A DNA stretch of 64,000 nucleotides from Streptomyces sp. NBC_01264. GTDB taxonomy: Bacteria; Actinomycetota; Actinomycetes; Streptomycetales; Streptomycetaceae. The notes under the pieces are model-generated. The model made no database searches. It was not told the origin of the DNA and was given only the letters and a program-made list of their open reading frames with translations. Below, piece after piece: positions 50,323 through 58,955 of the stretch. The number at the start of each line of letters is the position of its first letter. Positions within the stretch are counted from its first letter, which is position 1. The translations under genes were made by a program, and so were the position numbers. The stretch lies in contig NZ_JAPEOX010000004.1 of assembly GCF_026340675.1 (NCBI RefSeq), positions 255,980-319,979 on the forward strand, given 5' to 3'.

Positions 50323-50583
50323 ATGGACGTCATGGCGCGCGAGCAGGCGGATGCCGAGGTCGCGGTGATGGCTGCGCGCCTCAGCGATGAGGCGCTCTGC
50401 CTGGGGTGGGCAGCCACCGAAGGCAGGGCAGCGACTAAGGAACTCGCTCTCGTCCGCGGCTGGATCATGACCGAGTTCCACAGGCGCCTCGGCGATGACC
50501 TGTTCGACGAGTGGCTGATGGCCGTCGACGAGAGCGGAGGCACCCCCGACCCGGGAGCCTTCCTCGCACGTAAGGGCGAGTAG
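50323..50583 (+). CDS. Unknown 86-residue helical protein
   Basis: ATG behind GAGGAG. Pattern RLSDEALCLGWAATEGRAAT, KELALVRGWIMTEFHRRLGD, DLFDEWLMAVDESGG. First gene of a three-gene unit. No family recognised. Confidence 0.7.
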   Translation: MDVMAREQADAEVAVMAARLSDEALCLGWAATEGRAATKELALVRGWIMTEFHRRLGDDLFDEWLMAVDESGGTPDPGAFLARKGE

Positions 50584-50627
50584 CCCTGCCGATGGCTTTT
50601 TGCCCCAACGACCCACGGAGGCCCCGC

Positions 50628-51002
50628 ATGCCGACACCGACCGGCAGTGAAGTTCTGCTCATCGACGGCGAACCACGGCCGGACAGGTCATGGTGGGTCT
50701 CCAGCTTCCACCCGGGCGACCGCGTCCGTCTGGACACTCTGGGCTCCGCCCTGTTCACCGTCACCCACAGCGCCGAAGACGAGGACGAGCCGCGGCTGTG
50801 GCGCCTGGAGCTCACCTCCGCAGAAGAGCCCTCGCTGACGATGCGGCTGCCCCCGCGTACGTGCGCGGTCGGCGAGGAGATGGTCCGCAGGCTGACCGCG
50901 AAGTGCTTCTTCTCCGGTTGCGAGAACACCGGTGAGGTCACCGCGGAAGTCGGCTCACTGGGCAACTCCCGGATCAAGACGTACGTCTGCGCCGACCACT
51001 GA
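50628..51002 (+). CDS. Unknown 124-residue protein with C-terminal Cys/His site
   Basis: ATG behind ACGGAGG. Contains FHPGDRVRLDTLGSALFTVT and a C-terminal TAKCFFSGCENTGEVTAEVG with YVCADH, a probable zinc site (CxxxxC ... CxxH). Beta-rich. A terminator-like hairpin follows. Confidence 0.7.
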   Translation: MPTPTGSEVLLIDGEPRPDRSWWVSSFHPGDRVRLDTLGSALFTVTHSAEDEDEPRLWRLELTSAEEPSLTMRLPPRTCAVGEEMVRRLTAKCFFSGCENTGEVTAEVGSLGNSRIKTYVCADH

Positions 51003-51008
51003 ACGGCC

Positions 51009-51051
51009 GCGCCAGGGCCGTCCTCGCCTCTAACGGAGGCGGCCCTGGCGC
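51009..51051 (+). terminator. Long GC hairpin
   Basis: GCGCCAGGGCC (51009-51019) pairs with GGCCCTGGCGC (51041-51051); an inner CGCCTC/GAGGCG adds 6 bp. It lies just after the 50628-51002 gene. Confidence 0.75.
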
Positions 51052-51114
51052 AGTTGATGTCCGCCTCGCCCCCGGCCGCGCTCGCTGCGGCCCCGTGAAC
51101 ACTCTGGAGTTCTC

Positions 51115-51375
51115 TTGACCGTGCAGGACCCGACCAAGCACCTGCTCGGCTACGGACGACGTGATGAGGCCACCGGCATGCTGCGTGGCCACATCCGGTA
51201 CCCGGACGGCCACCCGCCCGTCCCGTACGGATGCCGCTGGTGCGGCCGCGGTGGCGCCGAACACGGCGGATGGTGGATGCCCGGGAAGGGCTTCCACCGA
51301 TGGGAGAGGCCCACCCAGGCCCAGATCAAAACACGCATGCTCGCTCGTCGGCGGGCGGCCGGGACCCTGCCCTAG
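51115..51375 (+). CDS. Unknown 86-residue protein with CxxC
   Basis: TTG start behind GGAG. Contains LGYGRRDEATGMLRGHIRYP, VPYGCRWCGRGGAEHG and a basic helical tail. The single CxxC with nearby His could bind zinc. Separated from the previous gene by a hairpin. Confidence 0.65.
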   Translation: MTVQDPTKHLLGYGRRDEATGMLRGHIRYPDGHPPVPYGCRWCGRGGAEHGGWWMPGKGFHRWERPTQAQIKTRMLARRRAAGTLP

Positions 51376-51920
51376 AAGGGCTCCGCCGCCGCGCCGTCCG
51401 CCCGTCCCGTCCCGTCCGGCCGTGTCGCCGGGTCTTTCACGGTCCGGCTGGTCGTGGTCGGGGGTCCGGTTGTTGTCTCGCCGGGTTGTCCGGCGGCCGG
51501 CTGCCCGTCCCGCCGTACGGGCCGCGTTGTTCGCCGCCGCGTCCGCCGCGCCCGTCGCCCGGCCGCGCTCCCCGGCGCCCGTCCGCCGTCCGGTCCCGGC
51601 GCCCGGCCGCCCGCCCCGTCCGTCGTCCCCGCCCCGGCCCCGTCCCGCCCCCGCTGCCGCCCTCCGCCCGCCGGCCGCTCCCCGGCGCCCGGCGCCCGAC
51701 CGCCCGGCCGCCGCGCCCGCCCGGCTGCCGCGCGCCGCCCGCGTGGGTGTTTCGCTGGTGGTCCGGGGCGTCTGGTGGACGTCGTTGGCCGGTGGGCGTT
51801 GTTGGCCGGTGTGTGCCCGCCGGCTCCGCGCCCTCGGCTGCCCTCGGCTGCCGGCGCTCGTCCGCCGTCGCCCGGTGGTCGGGCTGTCGGGTTTCGCCCC
51901 GGGCGCGGGCCCGCGGGCTC
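51376..51920. other. 545-bp non-coding stretch, extreme C/G runs
   Basis: Plus strand is C-rich (repeated CCCGCCCG-like runs). All frames are open because of composition; none has a ribosome site and protein-like content. No gene called. Confidence 0.5.
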
Positions 51921-51932
51921 TACGGTGCACCG
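51921..51932 (+). promoter_or_regulatory. -10 element (TACGGT) of a probably leaderless gene
   Basis: TACGGT at 51921-51926 lies 6 bp before the GTG at 51933 and no ribosome site is present. Confidence 0.45.
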
Positions 51933-54900
51933 GTGAGCAACCAGACGCCGCCGGCTGGCGAGGACGTACTGCCCGAGGTCGACGAGGTTCTTGCCCGGGC
52001 TCTGCTGGACCAGGGGGCCCAAGGGGTGCGGGCGTTGGGGCTGGTGCGGGACGCGCACCGGATCCTGTCCGGGGCCGGCGGCCTGGAGCGGCCCGGGGAG
52101 ATCGTCGAGGCGTGTGTGCGCAGCGCGGCCGATGCCCTGTTGAAGCTGCCCGGGGCCCCGAAGGACGCGGCCGGCCTGCAGTCCGCGGCGAAGGGCCTGC
52201 TGCACGAGGTGGACGCCCTTCCCGCTCCGGCGGCCCAGTCCGCCGGGGCGGCGGAAGCGGATGGAGCGCAGTGGGAGCGGATGCGGGGCGCGGCTGAGGT
52301 GCTGCGCAACGAGATCGCCATCCCGGGCGGCCACCGGCGCCGTCAGGCGCGGGGGATCGCCGAGCGGCTGATGGGCCTGCGGCTCGGTGCCGCGCAGGAC
52401 AAGGCCCTGGGCGCGTGGGGAGACCTGTACTCGAAGGCGTCGGGGACCCTGCACGGCGCCGGCGCCGAGGAAGACCGGCCGGCCCGCCTGTACACCGCTC
52501 TCCTGGCGGCGGCCCGGGAGCTGCTGGTGCCGCTGCCCGGCCGTGCCGCCCGCGTCCTGGAGCTGGCCGCGCTCACCGGCCCGGGCGGGAAGGAAGCGGC
52601 GGAGCTGGCCGGCTGGGCGGATCCGCGCGCCGAGGCGTACTTCTTCCGCTCCGGCCCGGCCGCAACCTGGCTCGAGGTCCTGGACGACCACGCGCCGCAC
52701 CTGCTGCTGGCCGACAAGGAGACCGGGATCTGGCCGGCTGCCCCGTTCCTCGAGCACCTCGCCGCCCACGCCCCGCACGCCGCCCGGACATGGCTGGCCG
52801 GCCGCGCCGTTGAGCTCGCCGCCGCCGGCCCGGGCGTGCTGGACGCGCTGCTGCGCCTGGCCCTGGACGGCGCTCTCACCCCCGCGGACGTGCGTCTGCT
52901 GCTGCCCGAGGTCACCGCGCCGCCCCGGCCCGGGGCCCCGGCCGGGCAGGCGGGATGGTCGCGCCGGCTGGCGGCCCGCTGGGCGCGCACCTTGCCGGTC
53001 GCGGAACGCAACGGGGACTGGCTGGTCGTGGCCGAGGGGCTGCTGAAGGACGCGGTGGACGCCGAACACGCCGGCCGTGGGGCTCTGCTGGCCGTGGCCG
53101 CGCCCCCGCCCGCCGCCGGCGAGGCGGTCGCGGACGGCGCGGGCCCGGACGGCGCGGGCCCGGACGGCGCCAGCGGGCGCCCCGGGGGCGAGCGGGAAGC
53201 GGCCGCGGCGGGCGCGTACCCGGATGACACCGCCGGGCGCGCCCGCGAGGAGGCGCTGATTGATCTGCAACTGGAGGAGGAGATCGCCCGGTTGACAGCG
53301 GAGCGGCTGCCCGGCCACGACGTCGCGGTCCTGCTGCGGGAGATGGTCACCACGGTCCACCGCGGCGCCGCCGGCGGTGAGCCGTTCGGCTGGGACCGCG
53401 CGGCCCGCAACGCAACGGCGGGCCTGCTGCGCCGTGACCTCGACGCGACACCCGGCGCCGCCCGGCACGTGGTCTTCGACGTCGACCTGGACGAGGTCCG
53501 CCTCGGCGATCCGGTCTTCGCCTTCATGGGGCCGCAGCTGGCCCGGGCGGTGCTGGACCTGGCCGCCGCGGACGCCGCGGCCGGTGTCCGGCTCGGCGAG
53601 CGGCTGCGGGGATGGCCGCGGATCGCCGCCGAGGACCCGCGGTTGCACGACCGACTGCTCGCCGCCCACCTGGCCGCGCACCCGCCCACCCCCGGCACCG
53701 GTGGCGCGGCCGAGGCCGCGGACGTGGGGGAGTGGTGGGACCGGGCGGTCGAGGTCACCGTCCGGCTGCTGGCTGGCCGCCCGCCGGCGGAAGGCGCCCG
53801 GCTGGCCGCCCTGGTGCTGCGCGACTGCCCGGCCGAGCGGGCCGCCGCCCTTCAGCAGCGGGCGCGCGCGGCGCTCGGCCCGGCCCCTACCGCCCAGGAA
53901 GCCGACCGGCTCCTGCCCGCCGGCGCCGACGAGGTCGACGGCTGTGTCGAGCCGCTCGCCTCCTGGCTGCGGGTGTGGGACTGGTCGCCGGTCCTGCCCG
54001 CCCCGCTGCTCACCGCCTTCGCTGCGCTCCTGGCCGCGCTGCGCAGGCTCCAGCCGGCCGGGCCGTCCGACCCGCGCGCCACCGCCCGTCCGGAGCCGGT
54101 CAGGCAGTCCGTCGCCCTGCAGACGGAAGACCTGCTGCAGCTGGCCGCCACGGCCGGCCCGCTCGCGGTGGCCGCCGCCCTGGCCGCGGCCCAGGACGCG
54201 GGCGCCGACGGCTACGCCATCGAGCTCCACCGCCTGGTCCAGGCGGCGCCGGACGCCTGGACCGCGGATGTCCCCCAGCTGCTTGCCGCCCTGGCCCGTC
54301 CGGACCTCGGCGCGTTCTACCTCGCTGCGGCCGCCACCGCCGCGGGCACCCCCGGCGCCTTCCCGGCCGGCCCGGCAGCGGCCGCGCTCGCCGCCCTCAC
54401 GCTGCGCCGCGCCCTGCCCGCCGCGGCTGGCCACCAGCCCTCCACCGCGGTGCTGTTCGCCGATCAGGCGCTGTTCGACCTGCTCGGCGTGGTGTGGCGC
54501 ACGGGCGCCGATCTCGGCGCGGAACTCCCGGCCGTCCTGGACCACCTGCGCGACCTCGCCGAGCCCCTCACCCGCGCCGCCGCGCCGGCGACCGCCGCCG
54601 GCCCCCCGCACGACACCCCCTGCGCGCCCGAGCCCGACTCCGCGCAGGCCGGCCCCGCCGATGCCGTCCTGCGCGGCGAAGAAGCGGGCCCCGAAGAGGG
54701 GCCGGGCGGGGAACTGCTGGGCTCGCACCCGGCGGTCCGCGCGCTGGGCTCCCTCATCGAGTACGCCGCCCACCAGGCGCACGCCGGGGGCGAGATGCCC
54801 GCCGACGTCCTCGACCTGGTCGCTGCCGTGCTCGCCGCCCGCGTCGGCGACGAGGCGGTCGCCACCGCGATCGGCGTGCACCTGCCGGCCCTGCACCGGC

Positions 54901-55733
54901 GCGCGCCCGCCTTCACCGCCGCCCACCCCGAGCTCTACGCCCTCGACCCCGGCCGGCACTCGCCGGCCACCGCGTGGCTGCGCTGGGGCGGCCACGACCC
55001 GCTGCTCCTCGGAGCCCTGGACCGCGGCCGGCTCCTGGCCGCCGTGCGCGAGGACCTGCCCGGCGCGCTCGCGCAGGTGGCGCGCGCGCTGACGGGCGGC
55101 CACCTGGGCCTGCTCGGCGACCCCGCGGCTGCCTGGGCCGAGTTGGCGGCCGGCCCCGGGGGCGCCGCGGCGGCCTCCCGCTTGCTTGCGGCCCTCGCCC
55201 TGCACGCGCCGCACCGCCCGTACACCGGTGGCGGCGTGCCGGCCCCGGCGCCCCGAGCCGCCGTTGCCCCCGCAGCCGTGGACGCCGTCCTCGTGTGGTG
55301 GACGGCCGCGCTGGACGCCGGCCTGCCGCCCGGCGCGCTCGCCGGCGCCGGCAACTTCGCCGACCTCGCCGTCCCGGATGAGGTGTGGCTGCCCCTGGCC
55401 CGGGCCAGCGCCGCCCACACCCCGGCCCAGAGCGAAGCCGGCGACGTCGCCGAACGCGCCGCCGGCCACCCGCGCAGCCCCGACGCCCTGCTTCTGGCCG
55501 CCCGGCTGCTCACCCGCCCCGCTCCTGACCCCTGGTACGACGCCCAGGTCCGCCGGCACGCCCGGGCCCTGCTGCGGGCCGCCGACGTCGGGCCCGCCGC
55601 CGAGCGGCCCGCGCAGGCCGAGCAGCTGCGCCTGGCCTTGGTCGAAGCCGGGGAGGTCGACGTCGCCCAGCCGGCGCCGGAAGGGCTCCCCGGCCGGGGC
55701 CCGGGCACCGGCTCGGGAGTGATCGGGGGCTGA
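51933..55733 (+). CDS. Very large (1266-residue) helical protein of unknown function
   Basis: Starts VSNQTPPAGEDVLPEVDEVL at a leaderless GTG. Almost entirely Ala/Leu/Arg-rich helices in short repeated steps, suggesting an alpha-solenoid. A better-conserved-looking N-terminal section (about 100-320) has RNEIAIPGGHRRRQARGIAE, KASGTLHGAGAEED and RSGPAATWLEVLDDHAPHLL, then ADKETGIWPAAPFLEHLAAH. No nuclease, ATPase or membrane motif was recognised. Large solenoid proteins beside mobile-element genes are often defence components, but nothing here proves it. It does not use the shared promoter. Confidence 0.8.
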   Translation: MSNQTPPAGEDVLPEVDEVLARALLDQGAQGVRALGLVRDAHRILSGAGGLERPGEIVEACVRSAADALLKLPGAPKDAAGLQSAAKGLLHEVDALPAPAAQSAGAAEADGAQWERMRGAAEVLRNEIAIPGGHRRRQARGIAERLMGLRLGAAQDKALGAWGDLYSKASGTLHGAGAEEDRPARLYTALLAAARELLVPLPGRAARVLELAALTGPGGKEAAELAGWADPRAEAYFFRSGPAATWLEVLDDHAPHLLLADKETGIWPAAPFLEHLAAHAPHAARTWLAGRAVELAAAGPGVLDALLRLALDGALTPADVRLLLPEVTAPPRPGAPAGQAGWSRRLAARWARTLPVAERNGDWLVVAEGLLKDAVDAEHAGRGALLAVAAPPPAAGEAVADGAGPDGAGPDGASGRPGGEREAAAAGAYPDDTAGRAREEALIDLQLEEEIARLTAERLPGHDVAVLLREMVTTVHRGAAGGEPFGWDRAARNATAGLLRRDLDATPGAARHVVFDVDLDEVRLGDPVFAFMGPQLARAVLDLAAADAAAGVRLGERLRGWPRIAAEDPRLHDRLLAAHLAAHPPTPGTGGAAEAADVGEWWDRAVEVTVRLLAGRPPAEGARLAALVLRDCPAERAAALQQRARAALGPAPTAQEADRLLPAGADEVDGCVEPLASWLRVWDWSPVLPAPLLTAFAALLAALRRLQPAGPSDPRATARPEPVRQSVALQTEDLLQLAATAGPLAVAAALAAAQDAGADGYAIELHRLVQAAPDAWTADVPQLLAALARPDLGAFYLAAAATAAGTPGAFPAGPAAAALAALTLRRALPAAAGHQPSTAVLFADQALFDLLGVVWRTGADLGAELPAVLDHLRDLAEPLTRAAAPATAAGPPHDTPCAPEPDSAQAGPADAVLRGEEAGPEEGPGGELLGSHPAVRALGSLIEYAAHQAHAGGEMPADVLDLVAAVLAARVGDEAVATAIGVHLPALHRRAPAFTAAHPELYALDPGRHSPATAWLRWGGHDPLLLGALDRGRLLAAVREDLPGALAQVARALTGGHLGLLGDPAAAWAELAAGPGGAAAASRLLAALALHAPHRPYTGGGVPAPAPRAAVAPAAVDAVLVWWTAALDAGLPPGALAGAGNFADLAVPDEVWLPLARASAAHTPAQSEAGDVAERAAGHPRSPDALLLAARLLTRPAPDPWYDAQVRRHARALLRAADVGPAAERPAQAEQLRLALVEAGEVDVAQPAPEGLPGRGPGTGSGVIGG

Positions 55734-56040
55734 CCGACGCCGCCCGGCCGCGTGGTCCCCTCCGGTGCCCGGCTGCCCCGCCGCCAGGGTCCGGCCCGGT
55801 GGCCCCGGCTGCTGCGTACGGTGCCTCGGTCGCCGGGCTGCGCTGTGCGGTCCGGGTTGCTGCTCGGCCCGGGGGAGTCGGGTGGTGTCAGCCGGCGGGG
55901 GTGCCGCTGCACCGGCCGGGCCGGGGCCGTCTCCGTGGCCGCGGTGTTCCGGTCGCGTTCCTCGCGCTTGAGGTGCTGCCCCTTCGGCCGGCTCCGGCGT
56001 CGGGCCCGTTCCCAGAGCGGGGCCGAACCACCGAAAGCGG
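55734..56040. other. Intergenic, no gene seen
   Basis: 307 bp, GC-rich, between the large gene and the last shared promoter. It contains a stretch (CTTGAGG with flanking CGCGTTCCTCGCG) that also occurs at about 57.49 kb; otherwise nothing recognised. Confidence 0.4.
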
Positions 56041-56083
56041 CGCGTAAAACTTGACCTGATGCGGGCGTGTGGGTAATTTAGTG
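56041..56083 (+). promoter_or_regulatory. Shared-family promoter, copy 23
   Basis: GGCGCGTAAAAC box (from 56039), -35 TTGACC (56051-56056), 17-bp spacer, -10 TAATTT (56074-56079), AGTGA. The rightmost copy seen. Confidence 0.94.
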
Positions 56084-56120
56084 AGTGCTGGCGGAGGGGC
56101 CGCCGACTGAGGAGAATCAC

Positions 56121-56585
56121 GTGATCGAGTACGCCGCTGCCGAGCTCGCGCCGACAGGGACTTCCGAGGCCGCCGTCACTCGGGCGGAGGTTCTGGCCGG
56201 TGAGCACTGCCCCCGCTGCGACCGGAACGCGTTGTACGGCCTCGAGTGCGCGTACTGCGGCCACATCATCATCACGGCCCTGCTGATGATGGCCAAGCCG
56301 TGCCATCCTCCGGCGTGGTCGAAGGGGTGCTGCCCCGTCTGCTTCACCACCGATCCGGAGGTGTGGGAGGTGAACGGCCGGCTGCTGTGCACGGTGTGCG
56401 CGCAGGGCCGTAGCCGGTGGGGGGACCGGGTGAAGGCGGCACAGGGGTGGCGTGAGCGTGCGCGCCGTGTCGTTGCGTGGGCCGACAACCCGGGCGAGCC
56501 GTCGTACGCCACCGCATACGCGGACGGTCCCGGCGGGGAGCTGGACGCCTTGGCCGACGAGTCTGGGGCGGCGCAGGCCTCCTGA
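56121..56585 (+). CDS. Double zinc-ribbon protein
   Basis: 154 residues; GTG start 6 nt after GAGGAG. Two ribbons: CPRCDRNALYGLECAYCG and CCPVCFTTDPEVW with LLCTVCA. Between them a short hydrophobic stretch (HIIITALLMMAK). C-terminal tail charged. Probably binds nucleic acid or protein; function unknown. Confidence 0.75.
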   Translation: MIEYAAAELAPTGTSEAAVTRAEVLAGEHCPRCDRNALYGLECAYCGHIIITALLMMAKPCHPPAWSKGCCPVCFTTDPEVWEVNGRLLCTVCAQGRSRWGDRVKAAQGWRERARRVVAWADNPGEPSYATAYADGPGGELDALADESGAAQAS

Positions 56586-56802
56586 CAGAACGGCCGCGCC
56601 CCGGGTGCTGTCGGGGGCGACCACTATGCTCGGCGCAGCGCACCTCGCCTGTGCGTGCCGTTCCGGGCCCACCCCCGGATACCGGTGAACCGTGCTGCCG
56701 CGCGGGTGCGAGCGACGACCGGTGCCCTCTTCCGAACCGCGCACCCTGGCCATGCTCGTGGTGGGACGAACCGCAACGCCAGAACGCGACGAAGGAGAAG
56801 TT

Positions 56803-57315
56803 ATGGCCCCGTCCTCCCACAACACCACCAACCAGGAGCGGATTGCCCGCGGGTTGAACCGCTTGACCGGCTGTGGCTACCAGAAGGCCCTGCAGCGCGT
56901 GAAAGCCGCAGCCGACACGGGGCAGCTGCCCGCCAAGCTCGACCAGGCCGGCCGTGAGGAAGCCGTGCGGATGCTCGCCGAGGACCAGACCCGGCCCGCC
57001 CCGGCCGCGATCGCCGTGGCGAGCGGGCCGCCCGCCGACGCTGGCGCACTGGCTCAGCAGGACCACCAGGAGTTGCCGGTCGACCAGGGAGAGCTGCCCA
57101 AGTCGTTCACCGAGCTGATGGTCGAGGCGCACAGGGCGATGGAGGTGCGCCGGACCTTGCGGGACAAGGAGCGGTACGTCGACGCCATGCGCGCGCAGCG
57201 GGATCAGGGGCTGGACCCGTACGGTCGCCCCAGTCTGCCGCGGGAACTGGTGCAGCAGGTGGAACTGCTGCTGGAGCAGACCCGCCGGCTGCCGCGGAGC
57301 GACGACCCGCAGTGA
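56803..57315 (+). CDS. Unknown 170-residue helical protein
   Basis: ATG behind AAGGAG. Contains TNQERIARGLNRLTGCGYQK, ALQRVKAAADTGQLPAKLDQ and a C-terminal helical SFTELMVEAHRAMEVRRTLR, with LPRELVQQVELLLEQTRRL at the end. No motif recognised. Confidence 0.72.
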   Translation: MAPSSHNTTNQERIARGLNRLTGCGYQKALQRVKAAADTGQLPAKLDQAGREEAVRMLAEDQTRPAPAAIAVASGPPADAGALAQQDHQELPVDQGELPKSFTELMVEAHRAMEVRRTLRDKERYVDAMRAQRDQGLDPYGRPSLPRELVQQVELLLEQTRRLPRSDDPQ

Positions 57316-57424
57316 ACCGCCGCCCCGGCTCCGCCCCGGGCCGTCCCGGCGCCCGCCCGGCCGCCGCCGAACATCGCCGAACAGGAGGCGCGGCTGTCCG
57401 TGAGGGCCGGGGCGGTCGCGGGTG

Positions 57425-58027
57425 TCAGCCGGTGGGGGTGCTGGTCTCCCCGGCCGGGACAGCCGTCTCCGTGGCTGCGGCGTTCTGGTCGCGTTCCTCG
57501 CGCTTGAGGCGCAACCACTTCAGCCGGCTCACTCCGTCGGGCCGTTCCCGTTCCCACTGGGCTTCCTCGGCGGCGGTGGCGGCGCGGCGCGTGGCTTCCG
57601 CGGTCGCGATACGGGCGTGCTCGAGGGCCCGTGCGACGGTGGCCAGGACGGCGCTGGCGAATCGGGGGTCACCGGTGTCCGCGGCGGCCGCGCTGGAGGC
57701 GGCGGGGAAGACCAGCTCGGGGCGGGTGTTCGCGAGGTCCCACTCGACATGGCCCGGGGTGGTGGCGCCCTGCACGTCGAGGACGACGAGGGTGGCCACC
57801 GCGCGGACCTGGCGCTGCAGCGAAGTGTCCTCGACGTCCTCGCGGTTGAGGTGTTCCGGGGGGCCGACGTGGACGTCGACCTCGTAGCCGTGCCAGCTGT
57901 AGCGGGTGGTGAGCCGGTGGTCCAGCTCGACCTCGGTCAGGGGCGCTCCGGGGCGGAGCGGGGAGGTACGGCGCAGCCCGGGGTACGCGGCGGTGACGGT
58001 GGCGGCGGTCTGCTCGGCAGGGTTCAC
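57425..58027 (-). CDS. Unknown 200-residue protein with coiled-coil C-terminus
   Basis: GTG start at 58025-58027, GAGAGG upstream. N-terminal alpha/beta domain (PLTEVELDHRLTTRYSWHGY, EVDVHVGPPEHLNREDVEDT, ATLVVLDVQGATTPGHVEWD). C-terminal helix (HARIATAEATRRAATAAEEA, RLKWLRLKREERDQNAA). Convergent with the preceding gene. Not recognised. Confidence 0.7.
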   Translation of the reverse strand: MNPAEQTAATVTAAYPGLRRTSPLRPGAPLTEVELDHRLTTRYSWHGYEVDVHVGPPEHLNREDVEDTSLQRQVRAVATLVVLDVQGATTPGHVEWDLANTRPELVFPAASSAAAADTGDPRFASAVLATVARALEHARIATAEATRRAATAAEEAQWERERPDGVSRLKWLRLKREERDQNAAATETAVPAGETSTPTG

Positions 58028-58949
58028 GACGAGGGCCTCTCGATGGCGGGGCAGGGGGCGATGCACCCGGGACGGGACCGGGTGTCGTCCCTGCGCCGAG
58101 CAGGGAGGCAGTCGTACGGCGGGAGGCCGTAACCCCGCGACGGCGGGGAGGAGATGAGCGGCTGCGGGCCGAGGGCCGGCAGGAGCTCGCCGTCCCAACC
58201 TAGCGGCTGGTGGGGCCGGCCGGGGCGGGATTCGCCGACACGGGGACTGCCCGTACGCCTCGCCGCCCGCGGCCGCCGCTCCGCCCCCGTGCCGTCCCGC
58301 CCGGCCGCGCCGCGCGGTGCCCGCCGCCTTGGCCGCCGCGCCCAGCTCGTCCTGCCGCCGGCCCGGCACCGCCGTCGAAGTTCTGCTCCGCTGGTCGTCG
58401 GCAGACGGGGCCGGCCCTGCCCCAGTGCCGCGCCCCGCCCCCGCCGCCCGCTGCTCCGGCGTCCGCCCGGCGCCGGGACGCCGTCCGAGCTCGGCGCCCG
58501 GTCCCGCGCCGGGCCCCTGCCGCTGCGGGCCAGCTGCCGCCCGTCCGCGCCGTCCGCCCCCAACCGATCGCCGGCCCGCGGCCGCTCCGGCTCGTCGCTG
58601 CTCCACGCCGGCAACACCTCCTGCCCGCGGTCAAGGCCCCGGTCCCGCGCCGCCCGCCTCCGGCCCGGCGCCGCCGTACTCCGGCGTCCGGCCCGATACC
58701 GGTCCGCCGGCGCGCCCCGGCCGCCCGCCGCCGCCGACCGCGCGCCCTGTCCGGCGTGCTCCCTGCCCGCCTGCTCGCGGGGCCGCCGCCGCTACGCGGT
58801 CGTCTCGCCGTGTTGTCGCCGTTCGGGTCTGGTCCCGCTGCGTACGGCCGTTCTGTGTCGTTTGGCGTCATCGAGTGGTATCGAGCGCGTTCTTCTTCTC
58901 GGTCGGGCCTGTAGGGGCGGGGCCGATCGGCTCCCGGACGAAGGAGGAC
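58028..58949. other. 0.9-kb very GC-rich stretch without recognisable gene
   Basis: Both strands are open in several frames, but the translations are Arg/Pro/Ala-rich and have no ribosome sites. Includes GCAACACCTCC at about 58.6 kb, resembling the hairpin repeats at 60.3 and 61.1 kb. Confidence 0.45.
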
Positions 58950-58955
58950 ATGGTG

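Noticed and set aside
16970..56083. Single-strand (Frpo-type) leading-region promoters
   Set aside because: Multiple promoter copies before small genes recall plasmid leading regions, but the copies are ordinary double-strand -35/-10 promoters and are present on both strands; Streptomyces conjugation mostly moves double-stranded DNA.
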